NCBI RefSeq assembly: GCF_011386835.1
Contig: NC_088809.1
Span: forward strand, 20,861,567 to 20,925,566
Origin: Chrysemys picta bellii
Taxonomy: Eukaryota; Chordata; Testudines; Emydidae
Length of the DNA: 64,000 nt
Reading direction: 5' to 3'
Shown: in pieces, positions 10,742 to 21,715 of the stretch
Layout of the letters: every line of letters starts with the position of its first letter
Position numbering within the stretch: the stretch's first letter is position 1
Made by a program: the position numbers and the translations under genes
Notes under the pieces: model-generated
What the model was told of the DNA's origin: nothing
The model's input: only the letters and a program-made list of their open reading frames with translations
Databases searched by the model: none

Positions 10742-11290
10742 GAAGTTTAGGAGTGGTTAAAAGTTTTATCCATTGAAATGTGATTTTTGATGGAAAATTG
10801 TGTTTTCGATTAAACAAGAATTTTCATGAAGAGTGTCTGCGGTCCAGGAAAATTTTGGTTCTTTATCGAAAAATCAAATGCCCCAAAACTGTTTTTTTTT
10901 TTTTTTTGGTTTTGTTTTCAGCTGAAACCCAAAATATTTTAGCTGTAAACCCAAATAGTTTCATTCGGCACTGCTACCGCAGTGCCTCATGGGAGTTGTA
11001 GTTCTCTTCTATGGGCCTGGCTCCCTAGCTGGACTACATCTCCCAGATGTATTGCAGCCATGAGACTGCCACAATGCATGACATTCCCTCACCACTATAG
11101 TGCATCAAGGGAGATGTAATCTGACAAGAGGGCCTGCTATGGAGAGATTGGGAGCATGAGGCACCTGAATTATAATTCCCATAAGGCACCGCATTGCAGA
11201 ATAAAAATCTTTCAATATTCTTAATTTTTTGCTAAAAACTTGACATTTTCAGGGTTTGGGAGAGAAATTTTCCAGCTGTCTCTAATGAAG
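10742..11290. mobile_element. AT-rich hAT-like MITE with ZNF143-like core motifs
   Basis: AT-rich arms of TTTTTGATGGAAAA type flank a central 210-bp core that is quite different in composition. The core holds several copies, in both orientations, of a motif close to TGCATCATGGGAGATGTAGT. Examples are at 10983-11002 and, reversed, 11033-11056. The right end, CCAGCTGTCTCTAAT, is the family terminus. Copies of the same core lie at 39175-39345, 41100-41290 and 58790-59030. Confidence 0.5.
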
Positions 11291-11546
11291 CTAGGGGAGA
11301 GCAAATAGTGGATCAGTCTTTCAATACAGTCAGCAAACATGCTTTTCATTGCATAGCTTGCTCCCAAGAGAGCATCAGGTAGTGATTGGTGAACCTCAAA
11401 GGCTCTCGATGATCAGTTTGGGTAACAACAGCCCAAGGCCAAGGTTTCGGGAATTGATGGGGCCTGTATCCCTATTAGTGTCACAGACAGCAGGTGAAGA
11501 CCAAGGCGTTTCCACCTGGGGGATGCTGAGACATTGTTACAGATAG

Positions 11547-12825
11547 AATCATAGGAACGTAGGGTTGGAAGAGAACTCAAGAAGTCATCAAGTCCAGCCC
11601 CCAGCGCGCTGAGGCAAGACCAAGTAAACTCAAACCATCCCAGACAGGTGTTTGTCTTACTTCTTCTTAAGAGCCTGCAATGTTAGGGATTCCACAACCT
11701 CCCTTGGAAGCCTAGTCCAGAACTTAACGATCCTTATCAAGTTTTTCCTAATATCGAACATAAATCCCCATGCTACAGATTAAGCCCATCATTTCTTATC
11801 CTACCTCCAGTGGATATGGAAAACAACTAATCACTGTCCTCTTTACAACAGGCCTTAACTTATTTGAAAACTGTTATCCTTCGGTCTTCTTTTCTCAAGA
11901 TTAAACATGCCCAGTTTTTTAAACCTTCCCTCAGAGGTCAGGTTTTCTAAAGCTTTGGTCATTTTTGTTGCTTACCTCTGGACTCTCTCCAATTTGTCCA
12001 CATCTTTGTGACACCCAGTGTGACACCCAGAACTGGAGACAGCACTCCAGCTGAGACCCCAGGAGTGATGAGGAGAGAGGGACAACTCCCTTCTGTGTCT
12101 TACATACAACACTCCCAGTTTGGTGTCATCTGCAAATTTTATAAGACCCTCCACTCCATTATCCAAGTCACTAATGAAAACGTTGACTAGTTCTGGACCC
12201 AGGACTCACTCCTGTGGGACCCCACTAGTTACACCTTCTTAGTTTGACAGTAAACAAGTGATAACTATTCTTTGAGTACAGTCTTTCAACTAGTTGTTCA
12301 CCCACTTTATAGTAATTTAATCCAGACCACATTTCCCTAGTTTGCTTATGAGAATGTATTGTGGGACACTGTCTAAAGCCTTACTAAAATCAAGAAATAT
12401 CACGGCTACTGCTTCCCCTTACCCACTGGGCCGGTAACCCAGTCACAGAAGGAAATTAGGTTGGTTTGGCATGGTTAGTTTTTTATAAATCCATGCTGGC
12501 TACTTCTTATAACCCTATTATCCTCTTGTTGCTTACAAATTGTTTAATCATTTATTCCAGTATCTTTCCAGGTATCAAAGATTGGCTACAATTCCCCAGG
12601 TCCTCTTTGTTCCCCTTTCTAAAGATGGTTATATGTTTGTCCTTTTTCAGTCCTCTGAGAGCTCCCCCGTCTTCCATGAGCTCTCGAAGATAATTGCTAA
12701 CAGTTCCAAGCTTGCTTCAGTTAGTTCCTTAAGTACCCTAGGATGAATTTCATCAGGCCCTGCCGACTTGAATACATCTCACTTATCTAAATATTCTTTA
12801 ACCTGTCCTTTCTCTATTTTGGATG
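11547..12825 (-). pseudogene. CR1 LINE, 3' part of ORF2 (reverse transcriptase) plus 3' end
   Basis: Read on the minus strand, this is the 3' portion of a CR1 non-LTR retrotransposon. It ends (plus-strand start 11547) in the classic AGAATCATAGG / GGGTTGGAAGAG terminus. The reading frame is broken by many stops and shifts. Reverse-transcriptase signatures survive in order: PGPDEIHPRVLKEL near 12735-12775, DFSKALDSV near 12370-12400, TSGVPQ near 12220, and the catalytic-box sequence KFADDTKLG near 12112-12140. After that box about 600 bp of the ORF appears deleted, joining directly to the 3' region. It is an inactive, truncated copy. Confidence 0.9.
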
Positions 12826-13560
12826 GACTTGATCCAAAAAGTAAATGAATAATTCTCTGCAGCAAGTAAGTGCTTTTGGCCTGACTGAAAATGGAAAGTG
12901 TCTGTCTGAAATCCCCTGAGAAAGCCTGTTTTCCAGCCCTCATTTGCAAATGTGAGAGTTTTGGAGATTCTCAGAGAACAACCAGATGAGAATCCAAACC
13001 TCGGGTTCCCTATCTCAACCCGAGTCTCCAAACATTGTCAGGTTCCCCCAGGATTAATTGGGAGGAAAGCTCCCGAGATTCACTGTTGTGGTTTCTACAA
13101 TGTAGAACTGAGTGAATAATGGCATTTTTTCAGTACAAGTGTGAACTGAAACATTTGGGGAAAAAATCCAGTTCGATTCCAACCCAAACCAGTTTTTTCT
13201 TCAAATTGAAAAACTCAAAAAAAATGTCCCTTCAAATCAGCGGGAACTTTTCAGTTGACTTGAAACTATTTTTTTTCTTCGGTTTGACCTGGCCAGTGTT
13301 TTTACCCTTTTCTTTTGTTTATTTAAAATTGGCCAAATTTGAAAATGAAATGCCATTTTGAAATGAAAAAAAAACCCAACGTTAAAAATTTGGAAATGGT
13401 CGAAATGAAACATTTTGAAAAAAAAATGAGGGTTTTTTTGGTCCAGACTATTTGTCTATTTTTGACCTAAATTTGCATGTTATTTCAGAAGCCCGAAAAA
13501 TGTGTTTTTAAATGAAATTTCTACTTGCAGAAAAAAGAATCTCTTAGCTCTACTTACAAC
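12826..13560. mobile_element. AT-rich hAT-like MITE, one or two copies
   Basis: Sequence after about 13110 is dominated by GAAATGAAAC, TTTTCAGTT and AAAATTTG blocks in both orientations. It ends with CTTAGCTCTACTTAC, the inverse of TAGAGCT. It matches the window's AT-rich MITE family in style. The first 280 bases are less typical and may be host DNA. Confidence 0.4.
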
Positions 13561-13696
13561 TTCCTGAGCACAGCTTTCTGGTGTGAGGCAGGTTTTATAC
13601 TGGTTTAATTTAGGGTTGTAATTTTTCTACCAAAAAAAGTTAATTCAGTACAACCTATAATAGGGGTGCAATTATATTGGTATTAAGGATGCCTTA

Positions 13697-13997
13697 GGCT
13701 AGGTCTACACTATGAGGGGAGAGGGGGGTCGACCTAAGATACGCAACTTCAGCTACATGAATAGCGTAGCTGAAGTGGCGTATTTTAGGTCGACTTACCT
13801 GGCTGTGAGGACGGCGGCGAGTCGACCGCTGCGGCGCCGCCGTCAACTCCGCTTCCGCCTCTTGCCGCGGTGGATTTCCAGAGTCAACGGAAGAGCCATC
13901 GGGGATCGATTTTATCGCGTCTTCACTAGACGCGATAAGTCGATCCCCAATAGATCGATTGCTACCCGCCGATCCGGCGGGTAGTGAAGACGTGCCC
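13697..13997. mobile_element. PIF/Harbinger MITE with TTA target duplication
   Basis: The element is flanked by TTA on both sides (13694-13696 and 13998-14000), the preferred Harbinger target. Its termini GGCTAGGTCTACACTAT and GTAGTGAAGACGTGCCC are imperfect inverted repeats. Internal palindromes are strong: the GCTACATGAATAGCGTAGC region near 13751, and TCGATCCCC/GGGGATCGA around 13900-13950. The same element type recurs at 15832-16128. The open frame 13712-13984 is not a gene. Confidence 0.8.
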
Positions 13998-14000
13998 TTA

Positions 14001-15184
14001 TATTGATCTAGTTTATTCTCCTTCCTTTACAGGACTGGCTGTAGGATAAGTCACCTTTATACGGATAAAACGCATCCATACTAGTGGCGACTGTATCTCT
14101 TTAACTATACTGCGATGGCTGCTCAGAACCTGATTTTGGTTCAGACCAACATTGAGTTAGAGAACAGCCACAAAGTATGGATTTGGATCCAGAAATGGAT
14201 TTGAATTTCTCCAGTCTGGAGCCAGAGGACATCTGTAAAGTACAGATTTGGCTCTGGATTTGAATGTCTGCTAAATTCAAGGGGCTTTGGCCCCTAGGTT
14301 ACGCTTTAATCCTGTCTCTACCCTTTAGAGATGTTCATTAAATGAGTTTCGTAGAACACACAATGCTTCTCTCCAGGAACAGCAGCAAGTACATTTTATC
14401 TTTAACTTCAGCAACTTCAACAAGTCCCCGGGGAAACAGCACAAGCAGGTTTTATTAAAAATAAAAAACCCTCATGGACAGAACCAAACATTTGTCTTCA
14501 GGATATAATAGGAGCTGCCAAAGTCACTGAAGACACTTCAGAAAGATGCTCGGGGCAGAGCAGGGTACAAATTAATGGTTCTAATAAAGACAAGAGCAAT
14601 CCAGCACAGGGACAGATCTACAGGAGCCATGGTGTCACTTTCACATAAAACCCATCTTGGGGCCCAAATGCAAGGATAAAGGGAAATGCCGAGAGTCAGC
14701 AAAGGAACATAGTGAAACTATGAAATTGGGGCTAGGGTGGGAGCCACGGAGCATGCAAGTAAATAAAAACCAACCTTTGCCCAAAATTCAGAGTAAATCC
14801 TGAGCCTGTGTTTAGGTTTGAAAATGGTGTGCTTGTCCTTTCCTCATTTCCATGAGCACTCGGGGTTCACCTGCACTGGACATGGAAGATCCAAACTATC
14901 CCAAGAAAGGCCATCATCTTGGTAGCGCCAGTGAATTGGTTAGCAAGATATAGTGGACATTCCAGATGAAAGCAGTTATTCCTGCCATTTTCAACGTGAT
15001 TTTGTAGAGGCAAGAGGTTCAGAGAAAACTCCAGATGCAGTTGGATAGTTACAGGAACCAGTTCTCCAGTTTTGGAGACCACCGCTGGAGGTCCTTCGGT
15101 TTGGACATGCCTATTATAAAGATAAAGAGCTGCCAAAGTCAAGGCTTGGCGCTGATGTCAAATGTTCAGGAGTGGTTGGAGTAG
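14001..15184. other. Non-coding; possible terminal-exon-like open frame on minus strand
   Basis: A 91-codon minus-strand frame (14867-15142) is followed, in its own direction, by about 400 bp of non-coding DNA and then AATAAA-type polyadenylation signals (plus-strand TTTATT near 14455). That arrangement resembles a last exon with a 3' UTR. I recognise no protein family in it, and the polypyrimidine tract upstream is weak. It may be chance. Confidence 0.2.
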
Positions 15185-15405
15185 GGCGAGTCAAAAATGT
15201 CCATCAAAACTGTTTTTTGACAGAAAACTGCATTTTCAACCAAACAAATATTTTCATGAAAAGTGTCTGATGGCCATGAAAAATTTCAATATTTCATTAA
15301 AAAATGAACGCTAGAGAACCAAAAATGGTCATCTTTTGGCTGAAAACCAAAATATTTCTGGCAAAATCTGAGCCCCATAACTTCCAGTTGAACCAGAGCC
15401 CGTTT
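15185..15405. mobile_element. AT-rich hAT-like MITE
   Basis: It contains GTCCATCAAAACTG, TTTTCATGAAAAGTGTCTG and ACCAAAATATTTC blocks that match, in order, the left arm of the element at 10742 and the element at 54045. It lacks the ZNF143-like core. Confidence 0.5.
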
Positions 15406-15800
15406 AATGGCAAAACACCACTCTACATACACACACACACACTTGCCTTATGGCAGAAAAGGTCAGGCTGGTAGGACAAGTAATCTCCTAGGACTAGTGA
15501 ATCTGACTTGTGAAGTGCTATGTAACTAGTACATTTCATTATTCCCCGCCACACATATTTTCATTAGCATTGGGCTGTCTCCTTTCTAACCAGCCACCCC
15601 GTTCTGGTTATTCCTGCACCAATCTAGTGTCTGTGGCAAATGCTGACTTTTGATGAGTGAATTGATCAGCTGAGAAAGAACCGCAAAGAAAGCGGTTGGG
15701 CTGTGTCATGTAGTCAAGAATTGTCTTCCAGTCTCCTCTCTATAGTAGCAGGCTCCTGGGAACGGGCTCCTTGTGAGAATTGTGGGAGTGCCTCCTACCA
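15406..15800. other. No gene recognised
   Basis: Non-coding DNA with a short CA run near 15425. Confidence 0.5.
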
Positions 15801-15831
15801 CACAAAGAACAGGAGTACTTGTGGCACTTCA
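15801..15831 (-). mobile_element. Penelope-like terminal fragment, part 1
   Basis: AAGAACAGGAGTACTTGTGG is the 3'-terminal sequence (minus strand) of the short Penelope-like family. It breaks off in the middle of the conserved GGTGCCAC...TCT block. The block resumes at 16129 on the other side of a Harbinger MITE. The two parts read as one fragment once the MITE is left out. Confidence 0.65.
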
Positions 15832-16128
15832 GGGCTGGTCTACCCTAGGGGGGGCGGGATCGATCCAAGATATGCAACTTCAGCTACGCGAATAGCGTAG
15901 CTGAAGTCGAAGTATCTTGGATCGAATTACCTGGGGTCCAGATGGCGCGGGATCGATGGCCGCGGCTCCCCAATCGACTCCGCTACCGCCGCTCGCTCTG
16001 GTGGAGTTCCGGAGTCGACGGTGAGCGCATTCGGGGATCGATATATCGCATCTTAACGAGACGCGATATATCGATCCCAGATAAATCGATTGCTACCAGC
16101 CAATACGGCGGGTAGTGAAGACGTACCC
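15832..16128. mobile_element. PIF/Harbinger MITE inserted in a Penelope-like fragment
   Basis: It matches the MITE at 13697 throughout. Shared features include GGGCTGGTCTAC at the left, the GCTACGCGAATAGCGTAGC palindrome, GGGGATCGAT near 16034, and GTAGTGAAGACGTACCC at the right. TCA and TTA flank the two ends, compatible with a decayed TTA target duplication. Its position inside a Penelope relic shows it is the younger insertion. Confidence 0.8.
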
Positions 16129-16155
16129 TTAGAGACTAACAAATTAATTTGAGGA
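16129..16155 (-). mobile_element. Penelope-like terminal fragment, part 2
   Basis: TTAGAGACTAACAAATTAAT continues the block interrupted at 15831. The fragment stops before the hammerhead-like part of the terminus. Confidence 0.6.
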
Positions 16156-16919
16156 GAGAAAGGCCAAAATTAAGCTGACTCCTTGGATCGGCTTCTGGTT
16201 CAGTCTGGGGGCAAAGGACCAAGATCGGTTTGATTCTCGCCCAGCCTTCCATGGCCCAGCCAGCCCAAAGAAGCTGTTTGGAGACAGGAAAGCTGTTTAC
16301 ACATAAACAACAGGGCAATAAGCCTCCACAGCAGCAGAGCTACTGAGAAAGAACATGAAAATTTAATAGGGTCTTAGAATATTACATGCTTCAGGGTTTA
16401 CCAGATTGTGGCCTTGGGTCTTTAATCAATCGAGTTTCAGCTGGACTAATTAATTTCAAAAATACTTCTTTGCTGACTGGAGACTTTAATTGCACGTTTG
16501 ATTGGCTTCCGTTTGCAGCAATTGCCGAGATGTGATCCAAAATCTGCTTTGTTCCAGGCAGGCGGCGGCGCTGAGGTCAGTGATGTGTGAGAGAGCACGG
16601 AGCCTGCCCCCCGCTCAGTTTGAGCCTGGTTGTGTGAGTGATTTACACGCAGCCCTGGGTGGCTCTGAAGGAAGGAGTCTCCCTCCCACCACCCCCTCCT
16701 GTGCTGCTTGGAAATTAATCAGAAGAAATACTCAGGCTAGGAAGAAAGGGGCCTAACGGAGTTAGATGCCCATCTACCCTTGCCATTCACCCTGAGTGTT
16801 CCTTCCCTGCGCACCCAGCCATCTGGAGAATACCAGGAATAAAGTGAAGTCTGTCCCGTAAATCACCTTAAACCGGGGAGTACCTACTCTCAGAGACCAC
16901 CCCAGAATATGCACAAATG
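16156..16919. other. No gene recognised
   Basis: Non-coding DNA with no named repeat. Open frames here show no conserved motif. Confidence 0.5.
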
Positions 16920-17455
16920 CACTAGGGTTGCCAGGTGTCCGGTTTTCAACCAGAACGCCCGGTCAAAAAGGGACCCTGGTGGTTCCAGTCAGCACCGCTT
17001 TTCTGGCTGTTAAAAGTCCGGTGGTGCAGCGGGACTAAGACAGGCTCCCTGCCTGCTGTAGTGCCGCGCAGATCCTGGAAGCAGTGGCATGTCCCCACTC
17101 TGGCTCCTACACGTAGGGGCAGCCAGGGGGCTCTGCACGCTGCCCCTACCCCAAGTGTCAGCTCTGCAGCTCCCATTGGCCGGGTACCGTGCAGAGCCGC
17201 CTGGCTGTGCCTTCACATAGGAGCCAGAGGGGGGACATGCCACTGCTTCCAGGAGCTGCTTGAGGTAAGCGCCACCTGGAGCCTGCACCCCTGACCCCCT
17301 CCCACGCCTCAACCCCCTGCCCCAACCCTGATCCCCTCCTGTCCTCTGAACCCCTCAATCCCAGCCTGGAGCACCCTCCTACACCCCAAACCCCTCATCC
17401 CCAGCCCCACCCCAGAGTCTGCACCCCTAGCCACACCCCTGACTCAGCAGAGAGA
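16920..17455. mobile_element. GC-rich hAT-like element, TAGGGTTGCCAG start
   Basis: The left end TAGGGTTGCCAGGTGTCCGG resembles hAT-type termini. The central part carries CAGCTCCCATTGGCCGGG and GGAGGTAAGC-type blocks also present at 49312-50009. The tail is a C-rich array of CCCCAACCC and CTGATCCCC units. The right boundary is uncertain. The overlapping minus-strand frames of 66-100 codons arise from the low density of stop codons. Confidence 0.5.
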
Positions 17456-19749
17456 GGTGTCACTTTTCCAGATGCCCCTGAATGGCTGGGGTTAACGCAG
17501 CGATGACCTAGCCCTGCGTGAATGATCCCATTTCCCCATATGCTGTGGACAGAGCTCATTGGCTGATCACTCTCGGCCTTTGTCTACTCTACATAACATC
17601 ACTCACTTCCCTGGCATACTTCTTCCCTTGGCCTGGTCTAATTGCATTGACCCACACGGAAAGTCTTGGGGCTAATAGGAGCACTTTATTGTGCCTAATG
17701 AGGCTATTCACGGATCTGTCTGGAGGGCAGCCTGCTCGGCCGTGTATCGTCTTTAGATTTTATTGCGCAGCAGGAGGAGGGTAGGGAACGTCGTGATGTG
17801 TTTTTAGAGAAAGACAAAAAGCCTTAATAATGGCCCTGGCTGCCTCACTGGGAACTCAGGGATCCGGCAGCAGCCCATAATAATCATCGTAAATAGAAAG
17901 GAAAACATCTAACGTGCAGCGTGGGCAGTCAAAACAAGCCCCAGGGTGGAATGGAAGTCTTTAAAGCAAGCTTTACAGAGTGTCTTTCTTTCCCTCAATC
18001 TCTCTTTCCCTCTTCTTTTCTCATTAGAAATATCTAATGCCCCTTGCCTGTGTGGGGAGACATGAATCACTGGAGGTTTCTCAGCGAGGCACCTCTCTGC
18101 CTTACCTTTTTCATTATCGTCAATCCTTTTTTCATGTGGATTTAGTGCCTGGTGGATGGTGCCAGTTTGATGCCTCCTTCCCCAAGGCAGACAGCGAGTG
18201 TCCTACAGGTTGTCCCATCTGTCAGGCCTCAACCCTGACCTTGAGGGATCACCTCCAGGGAAAGAGGGGAGTTTAGTCTTCGTCCCGTGCTTGGCCACAG
18301 TGCTGAACGAGTCCTCCAGGGGGCCAGCTGAGGTGGTGGGTTTTGTGATGCAGATTCTTTCTGTACGATTCTACGTACAGTCTCATCTGTCCCTCATTGT
18401 AATAGTACCTGAGAGTTTTCCAGGCAGGCATGACGACCATCCGTCAGACGTTCGTTCTCTCCTCAGGGGAATGTCTCGTTTCGGTAGGCTATCCCCACAC
18501 GTTGCTCTATGTTTGTATTAGAGAAGGCACGTCACCGAAATGCGCCTTGCGCTTGGAGCGGAAAGTGGGCCGGTTTGGGATGGGTCTGGCACAGTTCATT
18601 CCACCATCTGGGACGGGCCCTCCAGAAAGTCCTGTCTCCTGCACAGACGAGCTTTACCCTGGTTGTAGGGGGCCCTGTTGTTCCAGAGGAGTGAAGTTGT
18701 CGATCATGGTCTTCATCCTGGAGCTTCAGGAGAACTTTTACATACCCCGGGCTGTTGAGCAAGGGCGAACACCAGCAAACTGACTTGCAAACCTGCCTTT
18801 CCAGGTGGGACCTCCTGGCTCATTGTGTCCAGTCCCCCACTGTCACAGGCAGCCCCGTCACACCATCCCTTTCACACCTCCTGCCCACGCCGCGCCCTGA
18901 CGCATTACAGGGCTGTCCCTCATTTATTCATGCCCCCTCCGCATGCCCCACAGCTGCTACGGGTGATGCTCTGCTCAGCTGCTGCCCAGTCTCCCAGCCG
19001 GATGCCATCATGACAGGGACTGATCAGGACGGCCGGGGACCATCACTCAGCCAGTCACCAGGCTGCATTCTTCCATTCATTTGCATCGTGCCGCCCCATT
19101 GGTTGAAATGCCCCGAACGTGATGGGGGGTGTGGCTATCTGACTGTCCAGGGCTCTGGGGCTGAGCGAGGGTCTGGGAGGGGATTGTTTGTCCGTGCCCA
19201 CGGCTGCACTGGGGGCACACTGCTCAGGCAGTGCCCTCGGTGGGTCCGTGCTGCCTTACATCTCCCAGAACCCCGTGGGGAAGACCCTCTTCCCATCCCT
19301 TACATCTGCCAACATTAAGCAGATCCCCAAGGCCGGGCCCTCTCAGAACTGGAGCTTCCTTCATTTTTCAGCCCTTCTGTCCCATCCTGTCCTTTTATCT
19401 TTTTCCTTCTACTTCCCTCCCCTCTCTCCTCTCCCTCTTTACCTCTCCACCGTCTCCCTCCCCTCCATTGCTGATGCTCTTCCACCTTTGTTCCTTCTCT
19501 TCCCTCTGTCTATGCCCATCCCTGCCCTGATCTCCCCCACTGCTCCTTCCACCCAAGATGGCAGCAGCTCATGCTGCTCTCTGACCCTCCTTCACTTACT
19601 AGTGCTCTAATTCCTCTGCTGGTGTCACCAGGGAACAGTGCTGCGCAGAGAGAATGGACCTAAAGGTACACAGTAGAACCAGAGATCCTACCCAGCAGGG
19701 GACAGTGACAGCATGGCAGGATGGTGGCACGTGGCTGGGGTTCCGTGTG
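17456..19749. other. Repeat-poor interval, no gene recognised
   Basis: This is the longest stretch where I see almost no transposon sequence. A pyrimidine-rich tract runs from about 19380 to 19480. Several open frames exist (the longest at 18755-19318, 187 codons). They overlap in other frames and lack domains, splice-site logic or codon bias I can defend. It could hold regulatory elements; nothing in the sequence alone proves it. Confidence 0.4.
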
Positions 19750-19965
19750 GCTCTATGAATCCTAGAATAAGGGAAATTAGAGAATGAAAAGGCCTATTAA
19801 CTCCCATCGAATCTATCCCCCAGAGTTAGTGCCGCATTGCTCCCTGGAGTCTGGTGCTCCCGGTGAAGGCAATACAGTCTGGTCGGCTCTTGCAAATTGA
19901 TTAGTGGCTTTTCTAAAATCCCAGCTCCCGGAGGGAATTGATTCCATGATAATCTCAGCTTTCGT
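19750..19965 (-). repeat. CR1-like LINE 3' relic
   Basis: GAATCCTAGAATAAGGGAAA followed by a diverged version of the CR1 3' region (CATCGAATCTATCCCCC, TTGATTCCATGATAA) suggests an old CR1 3' end on the minus strand. It is strongly diverged. Confidence 0.4.
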
Positions 19966-20119
19966 TTGAGAAAAGAAAAGAAGTACATTTCTAGTCATGT
20001 TGCTATGGAGAATGCTTAAAATTTTGCCCCCTCAAAAGGCTGAAAACCCAGCAGGCAAGTGGAAAAGAACCCAATGTTTATTGGGTTTTTTTGTTGTGTT
20101 TTTAAAGCTCGCGATTTTA

Positions 20120-20315
20120 AGCCAATCTTGGGATTTTTGAGCTCTTTGGGTTAACAGTGCTATCAACCATTGCCCCCTTTGATCTCCCGGCTGCAGAAAC
20201 AGACCCCTTCATTAGTGCTTTATCCAGTCTTGTTTTAAATGCCCCAAATGATGGTGATGGTGATTCAATCACTGCTTTTGGGATAGTCACGGCCAGAAAG
20301 ATTTTCCCTCTGTTA
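20120..20315 (-). repeat. CR1-like LINE 3' relic
   Basis: Blocks such as TAGTGCTTTATCCAGTCTTG, GATTCAATCACTGCTTTTGG and AGAAAGATTTTCCCTC parallel the inverted CR1 3' region (deficit-tolerant match by eye). A minus-strand CR1 relic is the best reading. Confidence 0.35.
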
Positions 20316-21454
20316 TTATTTTCGTCATGTCACGGATACATACTGTCAGGCTGTCTGCAGTCACTCAAGAGCGTGAGTACCAACCTCAGGGCAGACTGTT
20401 ACAAACCAGGGCACAAACCCCAAATTGGTGGTGAGTTTTATACTTAGATTTCACCAACCAATTATCAATTGTATACGTCTCAGGCACTAAAACAGCCTAA
20501 CTCTGGAGTCACAGACAGTACCCCTGGGTACTCCAATCTATCTCGCCACCCAGGTGGATTACCCTTGTGATAGATGGTCCCTTACAGCAATATTCAGGTT
20601 ATTCCCAGTCCCAAAGGACCAGTCACTTACCCCAGGCCAATTGTACCTTAAATCTCATACCAAAGACAACATTTGTAGCCAGTTCTATAATAAACTATAT
20701 TATTAAATAGGAAAAGGAAACTAGAGAGTTATTTACAAGATTAAAGCAGGTAAACCTATACACAAATGAATTGCAATCTTAATTTTCAAAAGGTAATAGA
20801 AGCATCCCTAATCAGCAAGCTTTCTATGTCCTTTAGGGCTAACCCAGGCTAAGCAGATGGGGATTTCTTGCTTATGTCTAACAAACCTTGCCCCTCAGAG
20901 TCCAAGCAGCACAAAGATAATCAGTTTCTTCCTGTTAGGGGGTTTTATGCCTCTCCTGCCATGTGCTCTGAGCTGCAAGTTTAGCTAATGGAAGGACTCC
21001 CATTGCATGATTCATCCTCATCTTTGGGGGAGGGGAGGGATGGGGAGACCAGAACAACAGATGTTTTTGTCCTCTTTAACATCCCACAACAGTCCATCTG
21101 GTGTTGATGTTGGGCAGGTTGTAATGTGTTCTGTTGAAGGTCAGCATGTCACACTAATTAATGTCTCTCTCCTGTCTGGTGATTAGTACAGTTACAAAGG
21201 CTCACAATTCATCTGCTCAAATATTACCTTAAGTATGGGATACATATGTTCTAACTGAGATTAATGCAGGCGGCCGCTCACACGCATTTAGTAAAGTCTA
21301 AACATTAAACACATTCTTATAATTCTAATACCTGTTTTAACAACACTAATACACAGGGGAGCCAGACTAATTCCAGCTCTGTGTTTGCAAGTGTTCATTT
21401 GAGACATGGGGACTTTGGCATGAGCTGGCACCTGGTCTCCCAGCATCACACATA
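20316..21454. repeat. Probable retroelement-derived non-coding block (unclassified)
   Basis: About 1.1 kb of AT-rich sequence without open frames. Its texture (ordered short motifs such as AAACCCCAAATTGGTGG and CTAGAGAGTTATTTACAAG) reminds me of non-coding ends of reptile retroelements. I cannot name the family or define ends. The last 109 bases (21331-21439) exist as a perfect inverted copy at 22035-22143. Confidence 0.25.
21331..21439 (+). repeat. Left arm of perfect 109-bp inverted duplication
   Basis: Every base from 21331 to 21439 is found, reverse-complemented, at 22035-22143. The left copy lies in sequence that continues smoothly on both sides, so it is probably the donor. The arms are separated by 595 bp. 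Confidence 0.95.
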
Positions 21455-21715
21455 TATTTTAAGGGACCCATGATGATATTCTAGTCTGGCCTTTTGCATA
21501 ACCTTGGGCAGAGAACCTCATCTAGTGATTCCTGTATTGAGTCCAATAAATTGTCAGTGAATGGTAGCACCTGTTTTAGAGAGACATCCAGTCTGGAGTT
21601 AAGGACTCCGTGTGGTACATAATCCACTTTCCCCGGTGGGAGTCTGTTCCAATGGTTAATTAAAATTTGAGATTTCAACATCCTGAGGAGGGACAAAAAG
21701 ATGAAATCTTGACAA
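21455..21715 (-). repeat. CR1-like LINE 3' relic
   Basis: Sequence such as GATGATATTCTAGTCTGGCC, ACATCCAGTCTGGAG and GTCTGTTCCAATGGTTAATT parallels the minus-strand CR1 3' region. It is old and interrupted. Confidence 0.4.

Noticed and set aside
18755..19318. 187-codon plus-strand open frame
   Set aside because: No recognisable domain or start context, and alternative frames are also open nearby; composition alone can explain it.
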